Assembly (NCBI GenBank): GCA_020425885.1
Contig: JAGQRA010000257.1
Location: forward strand, 1-9,343
Direction: 5' to 3'
DNA length: 9,343 nucleotides
From: Planctomycetota bacterium
GTDB taxonomy: Bacteria > Planctomycetota > UBA1135 > UBA2386
Shown here in pieces: positions 1 through 5,044 of this stretch (position 1 is the first letter of the stretch; each line of letters begins with the position of its first letter). A program made the translations under genes and the position numbers. The notes under the pieces were generated by a model. That model made no database searches. It worked only from the letters and a program-made list of their open reading frames with translations, and was not told the origin of the DNA.

Positions 1-313
1 CGGGCTTCTCGACCAGCACGTGCTTGCCGTGCCGCATGGCGAGGTCGGCGAAGTGTCGGTGCGTCTCGAGGTTGGTCAGCACGAACACGCAGTCGAGCGC
101 CGGGTCTTCGACCAGCGCTTCGGCGGTGGCGACGAACCGACAGCCGAACTGCTCGGCCCGTTCGCGACCACGCCCGGCACTGCGGTTCCACAGCGACCGC
201 AACTCGGCACCCGCGCACCTCTGCACCGCCGCCGCGTGCAGCTCGGCGACATCGCCGGCGCCGAGCAGGCCGACCTGCAGCATCCGTTCCGATTGTCGGG
301 TGCCGTCGCTCAT
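1..313 (-). CDS. Gfo/Idh/MocA-family oxidoreductase, N-terminal part (runs off left edge)
   Basis: The reverse complement, from the ATG at 313, reads open to the window edge: 104 full codons and no stop. Seen: a Rossmann dinucleotide-binding motif VGLLGAGDVAELHAAAV (residues 14-30, GxGxxA type), then a second strand and helix (SLWNRSAGRGRERAEQFG, about 40-57), the VFVLTNLETHRHFADLAMRHG region (76-96, split here only for reference), and HVLVEKP (98-104), whose EKP triplet is the hallmark of this family. Known of the family: NAD(P)-dependent dehydrogenases and reductases acting mainly on sugars, inositols and related polyols in the cytoplasm; the substrate depends on the missing C-terminal domain, so none is proposed. 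Met11 (codon at 283-281) lies directly before the Rossmann fold and is an alternative start; a GGAG lies upstream of the ATG at 313. Transcribed divergently from the Kelch gene. Family assignment is secure; the exact start is not. Confidence 0.9.
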   Translation of the reverse strand, partial: MSDGTRQSERMLQVGLLGAGDVAELHAAAVQRCAGAELRSLWNRSAGRGRERAEQFGCRFVATAEALVEDPALDCVFVLTNLETHRHFADLAMRHGKHVLVEKP

Positions 314-557
314 CGGCCGGTCTCGCTCCACGGGCGAACGATGAACGGGTCGCCTTTGCGGCTGACCGGCTCCTTTGCTGGGAAGGAGTCGCGATGGCAG
401 GGGGGGGACGACATGGGGCGGCGGATCGTAGCACCGTGGGGCGCTACCGCCGAACGAGCTCCGGTGCCGTTCGTCTCGGGCTGCTACCATCATCGGCGTT
501 CCCCTTGCCTCGTTCCCGCCGTCGTCGCGCGCCGGGAACCTCCTCGCCGGTCGCGCC
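314..557. other. Divergent intergenic region
   Basis: This 244-base spacer separates the minus-strand oxidoreductase from the plus-strand Kelch gene and must hold both promoters, but I see no clear -35/-10 pair on either strand. It contains a stem-loop at 367-391, a perfect AAGGAG at 383-388 ahead of an ATG at 394, and a run of eight G at 400-407. The ORF opened by that ATG is Arg/Ser-rich and overlaps the Kelch gene out of frame, so I do not call it a gene. In the Kelch frame an in-frame TAG lies at 429-431. Confidence 0.6.
367..391 (+). promoter_or_regulatory. Stem-loop pairing off a Shine-Dalgarno sequence
   Basis: Bases 367-375 (CGGCTCCTT) pair with 383-391 (AAGGAGTCG): nine base pairs including one G-U, with a seven-base loop TGCTGGG. 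The 3' arm contains a perfect AAGGAG five bases before an ATG at 394. If transcribed from the left, this fold would hide that ribosome site. It could equally be a structural or terminator-like element of the divergent promoter region; no T-tract follows on either strand. The pairing is seen directly; any regulatory role is inference. Confidence 0.35.
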
Positions 558-1940
558 ATGCCAATACCTGCCAACCTCCGCCTCGTCCTCGTCAATCTGC
601 TGGCAATGGTGCCGGCGCTCCGTTGCCAATCCTGGAACCAGCTCGCGCCCGCGACATCGCCGCCGGCGCGGTCGGAGACGACGATGGCCTGGACCCGGGG
701 CTACGGCGCCTTGGTGATGTTCGGTGGTCGCAGCGGTGCGACGGCGCGCAATGACACCTGGCTGCTGAACTTCCAGGGCATCTGGACCCGTGCCTACCCG
801 ACCACGAATCCGGCCGCGCGGTTCGGTCACATGCTGGCCTACATGAACAACGATCGCGGCACCATCCTGTTGGGCGGACGCACCGCCAGCGGCACCGTGC
901 TCAACGACTGCTGGTACTGGGACAGCAATGCGGGCTCGTATTGGGTCCAGGCCAACCCGGGACCGACGCGCTACGACGGCGCGATGGGATTCTTCGTCGG
1001 GCAGGGCCGGATGCTGATGCACGGCGGCCGCAGCACGCTCGGTGGCCCCGCGTTGTCGGATACATGGGAGTTCATCAGCGGCTACACGTGGTTGCAGCGT
1101 TGGAGCCCGGGGCCGGCGCGCTACGGCCACAGGATGGTCTACTACCCGTGGCTGAACAGGATGGCGATCTCCGGGGGAACGGACGGCACGACCTACTTCA
1201 GCGACCTCTGGATCTTCGACGCCAACGACACCTGGCAACTGCTGCCCGCTTCGAATCCTCCTCCCGGTCGCGCCTTCCACAACATCACGGCCGATCTGCA
1301 ACGGGGCCGTCTGGTCATGTCGGGCGGCACGGACGGCACCAACACCTTGTCCGACACCTGGGAGTTCGACGGTTCGACCTGGGTGCAGGTGTCGACGACG
1401 ACTCCCGGTGCGCGGTCCCACGCCGCCGCCTTCTACAACTACAATCGATACTGCACGATGTTGTTCGGCGGCGATCCGACCGGCGCGGGCACGCAGGCGC
1501 TGGCCGACACCTGGGAGTTCACCCAACGGACCACGCCCGGCTTCGGCGTGTTCGCCCCGGGTTGTGCGGGCGCCAACGGCATTCCGACCTTCGTCGAGTC
1601 GGGCCCGGCCTACGTCAATTCCAGCTATGTGATCCGGATGCAGTCCTTCCCGTCACCGCGCGGACTCACGGTCGGCCTGTTCTCGCCGTCGCGTTCGTCG
1701 TGGTCGGGCGGCCCGCTGCCGCACGACCTGACTTCGATCGGCATGCCGGGCTGCCAGCTCCTGGTCAGGCCGGATGTCCTGGTGCCGCTCGTCAGCAGCA
1801 GCTGGCAGATCGGGCTCCCGGGCGAGAAGTCCCTCATCGGTCTGACGATCTACCTGCAGGCGATGACCCTCGATGCGGCGGCCAACGCGCTCGGCGTGCT
1901 CGCCTCCGACGGCCTTCAGGTCGACATCGGCGCGCGCTAG
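558..1940 (+). CDS. Exported six-bladed Kelch-type beta-propeller protein with shared C-terminal domain
   Basis: A 460-residue protein. The start is the first ATG after an in-frame TAG at 429-431; no ATG, GTG or TTG lies between. The ribosome site is weak. Residues 1-23 look like a signal peptide (hydrophobic LVLVNLLAMVPAL, then RC|QS). Residues about 25-330 hold six Kelch-like units, each with a hydrophobic strand ending in GG (glycine pairs starting near 56, 106, 156, 206, 256 and 304) followed by an (N/S/A)D(T/C/L)W motif such as NDTW, NDCW, SDTWEF, SDLWIF and ADTWEF. This is the galactose-oxidase/Kelch propeller pattern. Residues about 331-460 start with APGCAGANGIPTF and end SDGLQVDIG; this domain recurs in the two large proteins further right. 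Likely periplasmic, surface or secreted. Kelch propellers usually bind proteins or sugars; I see no catalytic copper-site pattern and propose no enzyme activity. Confidence 0.85.
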   Translation: MPIPANLRLVLVNLLAMVPALRCQSWNQLAPATSPPARSETTMAWTRGYGALVMFGGRSGATARNDTWLLNFQGIWTRAYPTTNPAARFGHMLAYMNNDRGTILLGGRTASGTVLNDCWYWDSNAGSYWVQANPGPTRYDGAMGFFVGQGRMLMHGGRSTLGGPALSDTWEFISGYTWLQRWSPGPARYGHRMVYYPWLNRMAISGGTDGTTYFSDLWIFDANDTWQLLPASNPPPGRAFHNITADLQRGRLVMSGGTDGTNTLSDTWEFDGSTWVQVSTTTPGARSHAAAFYNYNRYCTMLFGGDPTGAGTQALADTWEFTQRTTPGFGVFAPGCAGANGIPTFVESGPAYVNSSYVIRMQSFPSPRGLTVGLFSPSRSSWSGGPLPHDLTSIGMPGCQLLVRPDVLVPLVSSSWQIGLPGEKSLIGLTIYLQAMTLDAAANALGVLASDGLQVDIGAR

Positions 1941-2043
1941 CGCGTGCCGGCGGGCCGGCCAGAGGGCCGTCGGGCCGGCCCGAGGGCCGGCGTTCACGCC
2001 TGCCGATTGGCCGGCGCCGCGCGGCCGGCTAGCGTTGCCCGTC
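1941..2043. repeat. GC-rich palindromic spacer with 20-bp tandem repeat
   Basis: Two adjacent 20-base copies lie at 1951-1970 and 1971-1990, differing at two positions; both start CGGGCCGGCC and continue (A/C)GAGGGCCG. Across their junction, 1965-1976 (GGCCGTCGGGCC) and 1977-1988 (GGCCCGAGGGCC) form a 24-base palindrome with one mismatched pair. A further GGCG-TTCA-CGCC stem-loop lies at 1989-2000, and GCCGGC repeats follow up to 2031. The hairpins begin about 10-25 bases after the Kelch stop codon. There is no T-tract, so a standard intrinsic terminator is not supported, although strong GC hairpins could still stop or stabilise the Kelch transcript. Confidence 0.6.
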
Positions 2044-2469
2044 ATGACGTCGACCGGACCTCTGCGCGTCGCGTTCGGACTGGTGTACTTCCACTTCGGC
2101 TTCCTGAAGCTGTTCCCGGACCTCAGCGGCGCCGAATTGCTGGCCGGTCAGGTGATCACCCGGCTTGGCCTCACCCTCGACGCCAACCTGGCGGTGCGCG
2201 GGCTCGGCGGGTTCGAGTGCCTGATCGGCGTGTTGTTCCTGTTCGGCCTGTGGCGGCGCTTCACGCTGGCGCTGTTCTTCGTCCACATGGCCGGCACGTT
2301 CATGCCGCTGTTCCTGTTGCCGGGGCTGGTGTTCAAGTTCGCGCCGTTCGCGCCGACGCTGGATGGTCAGTATGTCCTGAAGAACATCGTGTTCGTCGCC
2401 GCCGGTTGGGTTCTGCTACGTGAGGCGCGTGGCTCGGCACCGCGGATCGCCGCATCGGAATCGACATGA
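2044..2469 (+). CDS. DoxX-like family integral membrane protein
   Basis: A 141-residue, strongly hydrophobic protein. The frame stays open further upstream into the Kelch gene, but the ATG at 2044 is chosen because it sits directly before the first helix and after the Kelch stop. Four membrane segments are visible: about 6-24 (VAFGLVYFHFGFLKLF), 52-70 (GFECLIGVLFLFGLW), 73-97 (ALFFVHMAGTFMPLFLLPG) and 109-126 (QYVLKNIVFVAAGWVLL). FGFLKLFPDLSGAELLA early on, a Gly/Glu in helix 2, HMAGTFMPL in helix 3 and GQYVLKN before helix 4 match DoxX-like proteins as I know them. Family members range from the small subunit of archaeal thiosulfate:quinone oxidoreductase to poorly characterised envelope redox or stress proteins; no specific reaction is claimed. 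It overlaps the next gene by ATGA, so the two are probably translated together in the same unit. Confidence 0.8.
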   Translation: MTSTGPLRVAFGLVYFHFGFLKLFPDLSGAELLAGQVITRLGLTLDANLAVRGLGGFECLIGVLFLFGLWRRFTLALFFVHMAGTFMPLFLLPGLVFKFAPFAPTLDGQYVLKNIVFVAAGWVLLREARGSAPRIAASEST

Positions 2470-4022
2470 GAAGCTCACCATTGCTCGGCCTCGCAGCCCT
2501 GCTCGCAATCGCCATCGGGGTCGCCCTGTCCTACGAGCGCTACCGCGGCAGCGAACACAGTCGCGTCCCGCTGTCGGCCCATGCCGGCGGTCGATCGACG
2601 CCGCCGGCGATCGCACCGGCCGCCGACCGCAGCGTGCGCCGGCCCGGCGAACCGCAGCCGATCGCGGTGCCCCGACCCGCTCAGGGCAACACCGACGAGC
2701 TCGAGCTGTATCCGACGATCGAGAAGGGCATGCGTACACCGTTCGATCTGTGGCGCTACTACGGCCGCGGCCGTTCGTCGTTCGCGTCGCCGATCCTGCC
2801 GATGCGATTCGAACAATGGCTGGCGCTGCACGACAAGCAGAAGCCCGAGCTGATGGCGGACGTGCGCGCCTACATGGCGACGCGCTACCGCTTCGACGGC
2901 GAGGCGATCGAAGGCGCGACCATGTCCGGCGGCAAACCTGTGATGAAGGGGCCGGTCGCGCGCCTGGTCGGCGGCGTCGCCAGCTTCGAAGCGCTGGCGG
3001 CGCTGTCCCCGGCCGAGATCCGCAGCCGCGATCTGTTTCCCTACAAGCCGCTGGCCCACCCGCTGCAATCGACGGCGCACATGGTGTTCCCGCGGAGCTG
3101 GGTCGCGGCCCATCCGAGCCACGAGCGTATCGACGTCGACATGGACCTGCCGGAGCAGTACCTGCCGGAGTTCCCGCCGCCGTTGTTCCTCAGCACCCAT
3201 CTCGAACTCGGCGACGTGACCGGCGGCCGCGAGATCACGCTGGAGAACTACTACGAGATCTTCGACGGCCTGCTGACCCCCGAGCAGATGGAGGGGCTCA
3301 AGGAGCTGCTGCGGCCGACGCCGACGACCTGGTTCAACCACACCGAGCATCGCGTCACCGCCGAGCCGAGCCGCGGTGTCGCCTGCTTCGACTGTCACGT
3401 CAACGGCCACACCAACGGCGCTTTCGAGCTCGGGCCGGATTCGCGCCCGATCCTGGCCCGGCTCCGCGTCGACACGCCGACGATGCGCGGCAACTACAAC
3501 CTGATGCAGCTGGCGTCGAAGCGATCGATCCGCAGCATGGACCACTTTGCCGAGGTCGAGGAGTACTTCGACGGCGACCCCGGCATGCAGCAGGCGATCG
3601 GGCCGCGCGCCGCCAAGCGCGAGGTCACCAATCGCATGGGCGATTTCAACGCCATCATCGACTACCCGCCGGCGCCCAAGCTCGGGCCGTTGATGAAGCT
3701 GATCCCGGAGCTGGCGACGGCGGCCGAACTGCGCGGCGAACAGCTGTTCGCCGGCAAGGCGCAGTGCGCACTCTGCCACAGCGGTCCGGCCTTCGTCGAC
3801 GACGCCCTGCACGATCTGCGCGTCGAACGCTTCTACATCGGGCGCCCCGAAGGGCCGATCAAGACGTTCCCGCTGCGCGGCATCAAGGACTCGCCGCCGT
3901 ACCTGCACGACGGCCGCCTGCCGACGTTGCACGACGCGGTCGAGTTCTTCGATCTGGTGCTGCAGCTCGGGCTGACCGCGGCGGAGAAGGAGGACCTGGT
4001 CGCGTACCTGCTGTGCCTGTAG
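2466..4022 (+). CDS. Di-heme cytochrome c peroxidase-like protein with long N-terminal extension
   Basis: A 518-residue protein. The ATG at 2466 overlaps the preceding TGA (ATGA), indicating translational coupling. Residues about 5-22 form a hydrophobic signal peptide or anchor. Two c-type heme motifs are present: CFDCH at 307-311 and CALCH at 434-438. The C-terminal third (TFPLRGIKDSPPYLHDGRLP, about 466-485, then an LT-EKEDLVAYLL-type ending) matches the end of the bacterial cytochrome c peroxidase/MauG family. Classical di-heme peroxidases carry the first heme motif near the mature N-terminus; here about 280 residues precede it, with segments such as HMVFPRSW (205-212) and HERIDVDMDLPEQYLPEFPP. 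I recall a family of this layout that databases sometimes label, misleadingly, cytochrome b6; this is memory, not a search. Hemes imply the periplasmic side. The substrate is unknown: hydrogen peroxide reduction or another oxidation are both possible. Confidence 0.85.
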   Translation: MRSSPLLGLAALLAIAIGVALSYERYRGSEHSRVPLSAHAGGRSTPPAIAPAADRSVRRPGEPQPIAVPRPAQGNTDELELYPTIEKGMRTPFDLWRYYGRGRSSFASPILPMRFEQWLALHDKQKPELMADVRAYMATRYRFDGEAIEGATMSGGKPVMKGPVARLVGGVASFEALAALSPAEIRSRDLFPYKPLAHPLQSTAHMVFPRSWVAAHPSHERIDVDMDLPEQYLPEFPPPLFLSTHLELGDVTGGREITLENYYEIFDGLLTPEQMEGLKELLRPTPTTWFNHTEHRVTAEPSRGVACFDCHVNGHTNGAFELGPDSRPILARLRVDTPTMRGNYNLMQLASKRSIRSMDHFAEVEEYFDGDPGMQQAIGPRAAKREVTNRMGDFNAIIDYPPAPKLGPLMKLIPELATAAELRGEQLFAGKAQCALCHSGPAFVDDALHDLRVERFYIGRPEGPIKTFPLRGIKDSPPYLHDGRLPTLHDAVEFFDLVLQLGLTAAEKEDLVAYLLCL

Positions 4023-4078
4023 TCGGGGACCGCGGATTGCGCATCCGGCAGCGGGGTCGTCGGCTCTTCGCGCTCGCC

Positions 4079-4106
4079 GGCCGCCCGGCATGCCGCAGTG
4101 GCGGCC
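4079..4106 (+). terminator. Candidate terminator hairpin after the cytochrome gene
   Basis: GGCCGCC at 4079-4085 pairs perfectly with GGCGGCC at 4100-4106. Inside the loop lies a second perfect palindrome, CGGCATGCCG (4086-4095). It starts 57 bases after the cytochrome stop codon. No T-tract follows, so it is at most an L-shaped or factor-assisted terminator, or a transcript-end stabiliser. Confidence 0.3.
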
Positions 4107-4340
4107 ACGGGAACGCGGTCTGGAGCGGGATCGTCGTGACCATCGCGATGAAGCGCCCGGCGCCGGTTGGCGACTGGTTCGGGACGTGAAGCAGGAGCGC
4201 GGCAGCTGGCGCACGGAGCCCCGGCGTCCCGGGTTGTTGGCGAAGGTCGCGTCGAGCGAGTGCGGCGACCTACACCGACCGACCGGCCGAGAAGGCGGGT
4301 TTAGTGGTCACACATCGAGTCGTTCGACCTTCCTCAATCG

Positions 4341-4356
4341 GGCGGCACTTGCCGCC
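4341..4356 (+). promoter_or_regulatory. Short perfect hairpin upstream of the small membrane-protein gene
   Basis: GGCGGC (4341-4346) and GCCGCC (4351-4356) pair around the loop ACTT; an inner A-T pair is also possible. It ends 25 bases before the ATG at 4382 and would lie in that gene's leader if transcription starts upstream. No T-run follows. A function is not shown by the sequence. Confidence 0.25.
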
Positions 4357-4381
4357 GACAGATCTGACCCATGATGTGACC

Positions 4382-4678
4382 ATGCACGAGCCAAGCCGAG
4401 GTTCCGAACGCGCGTCCTTCCGGCTTCGCCGTCGCCGTCGAACGACCCGGAGACTGCCCTTCCCGGGAATGCTGGGGGCCATCGGATTCCTCGTCGTCGG
4501 CGTCGCCTTCCTCTGCCTCGCCGCATTTGCCGTGGCACCGTTGTTCGCAGGGATCGACACCTTCGTGGCGGTCGCGATCCTCAACCTCTCGGGCTTGGGG
4601 CTTCTCGTCTTCGTCGGCTGGCGCCTCACGGGTGCACCGCCGCAGCAGGTGTTCCCGTTCCGTCGAGCGATTCAGTAA
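4382..4678 (+). CDS. Small two-helix membrane protein, unknown function
   Basis: A 98-residue protein from the ATG at 4382, or 124 residues if the in-frame GTG at 4304 is used. The ATG is preferred because GC bias at third codon positions becomes strong only after it, although neither start has a good ribosome site (the GTG has only a partial AAGG). After a polar start comes a very basic stretch RLRRRRRTTRR (14-24), then a helix GAIGFLVVGVAFLCLAAFAV (about 33-52), a short loop around GID, and a second helix of about 60-82 (AVAILNLSGLGLLVFVGWRL), ending in a polar tail. The basic block before helix 1 predicts a cytoplasmic N-terminus, with both ends inside. No family is recognised. It is separated from its neighbours by spacers of over 350 bases and probably forms its own unit. 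Confidence 0.6.
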   Translation: MHEPSRGSERASFRLRRRRRTTRRLPFPGMLGAIGFLVVGVAFLCLAAFAVAPLFAGIDTFVAVAILNLSGLGLLVFVGWRLTGAPPQQVFPFRRAIQ

Positions 4679-4721
4679 CGGCGCGGTGCGGCCGCAGCGG
4701 TCCACATGCCGCCAGCGCGCG

Positions 4722-4811
4722 ATGGCCGACCTTCTTCGCCTGCCCTGGATGCGGCTCTGGCCCCGGCTCACCTTCTTCTTCGTCATGCGGCCGAGCGGCT
4801 TGGAGGACTGA
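4722..4811 (+). CDS. Doubtful 29-residue hydrophobic ORF
   Basis: ATG at 4722 to TGA at 4811. The peptide begins MADLLRLPWMRLWPRL, continues with the hydrophobic TFFFVM and ends RPSGLED. It has a mixed basic-hydrophobic character unlike the Arg/Pro/Ala-rich chance frames around it, and would suit a small membrane-associated peptide. There is no ribosome site before the ATG, and at this length chance is a real possibility. It could also be the remnant of a longer gene: the frame is open upstream to 4527, but that part overlaps the small membrane-protein gene. Confidence 0.15.
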   Translation: MADLLRLPWMRLWPRLTFFFVMRPSGLED

Positions 4812-4857
4812 CGAATTCACGAACGCGCGAAACGGCGCAGCATGGTGTCCATTGGCC

Positions 4858-4876
4858 CTCGGCCGATCCGGCCGAG
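4858..4876 (+). other. Perfect 7-bp hairpin in the spacer before the propeller paralogues
   Basis: CTCGGCC at 4858-4864 pairs with GGCCGAG at 4870-4876 around the loop GATCC. It lies about 170 bases before the ATG at 5045. No T-run follows. It could be the end of an upstream transcript, an operator-like inverted repeat, or chance in GC-rich DNA. Confidence 0.25.
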
Positions 4877-5033
4877 TCCGCGACGTGCATGCTGGCGCCC
4901 CGGGCCGGCCTGGGTCCAAAGACCGCTCGGTCTCCGTCGTGCAACCCGTGGCGTCGGCAGGGCGCGGGACATCATGCTGCGGCTGGAGCGGGTCCGGTCC
5001 ATCCTGCCGCCGCCACCGCCCCGAGGCTCAGCC

Positions 5034-5039
5034 GAGGAG
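5034..5039 (+). promoter_or_regulatory. Ribosome binding site GAGGAG deciding the start at 5045
   Basis: GAGGAG ends five bases before the ATG at 5045. With the signal peptide that follows, it fixes this start against much longer in-frame possibilities beginning at 4706. Confidence 0.75.
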
Positions 5040-5044
5040 CTGTC

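Larger units (their letters stand above)
4023..4381. other. Intergenic region without a convincing gene
   Basis: These 359 bases lie between the cytochrome gene and the small membrane-protein gene. ORFs crossing it on either strand are rich in Arg, Pro and Gly and look like chance frames of GC-rich DNA. I found no tRNA-like fold. Two hairpins stand out: a nested one at 4079-4106 and one at 4341-4356, listed separately. A GTG at 4304 opens the downstream reading frame early, but the 26 codons before the ATG at 4382 end in A or T far more often (11 of 26) than the codons after it, so I treat them as untranslated. Confidence 0.5.
4679..5044. other. Intergenic region, mostly non-coding
   Basis: A 366-base spacer upstream of the first large paralogue. 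The frame of that gene is open across most of it (from 4706), but the encoded stretch is low-complexity Ala/Pro/Arg without protein character, and the real start at 5045 has a signal peptide and a strong ribosome site. Seen here: a self-complementary TGCGGCCGCA at 4687-4696, a doubtful 29-codon ORF at 4722-4811, and a hairpin at 4858-4876. No promoter could be assigned with confidence. Confidence 0.5.

Noticed and set aside
553..670. CTAC and CGPC in paralogue 1 (residue positions) as heme or thioredoxin active sites
   Set aside because: No His follows either pair, so they are not c-type heme sites. CGPC recalls thioredoxin but sits in a beta-strand domain shared with proteins that have CGGC or no such motif.
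394..717. Plus-strand 107-residue ORF with a good ribosome site, overlapping the Kelch gene
   Set aside because: Composition is Arg/Ser/Pro-rich without structure, and it overlaps a well-supported gene out of frame. A missing G in the G8 run would move it into the Kelch frame, but the TAG at 429-431 would stop it.
444..1526. Long minus-strand ORF opposite the Kelch gene
   Set aside because: A mirror frame of GC-rich coding DNA; the product is Arg/Val/Gly-rich without motifs, while the plus strand has a clear repeat protein.
2420..4214. Long overlapping ORFs on both strands across the cytochrome gene (plus 2420-4189, minus 2475-4214)
   Set aside because: The frame at 2466-4022 carries two heme motifs and family features; the others are Arg/Ala-rich shadows.
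4706..5044. N-terminal extension of paralogue 1 from an upstream ATG at 4706
   Set aside because: The extension is low-complexity Ala/Pro/Arg sequence, whereas the ATG at 5045 has GAGGAG at ideal spacing and is followed by a normal signal peptide.
4023..5044. tRNA or other structured RNA gene in the two long spacers
   Set aside because: GGTTCG near 4175 resembles a T-loop but lacks a matching stem, and no cloverleaf can be drawn. No riboswitch pattern was recognised.
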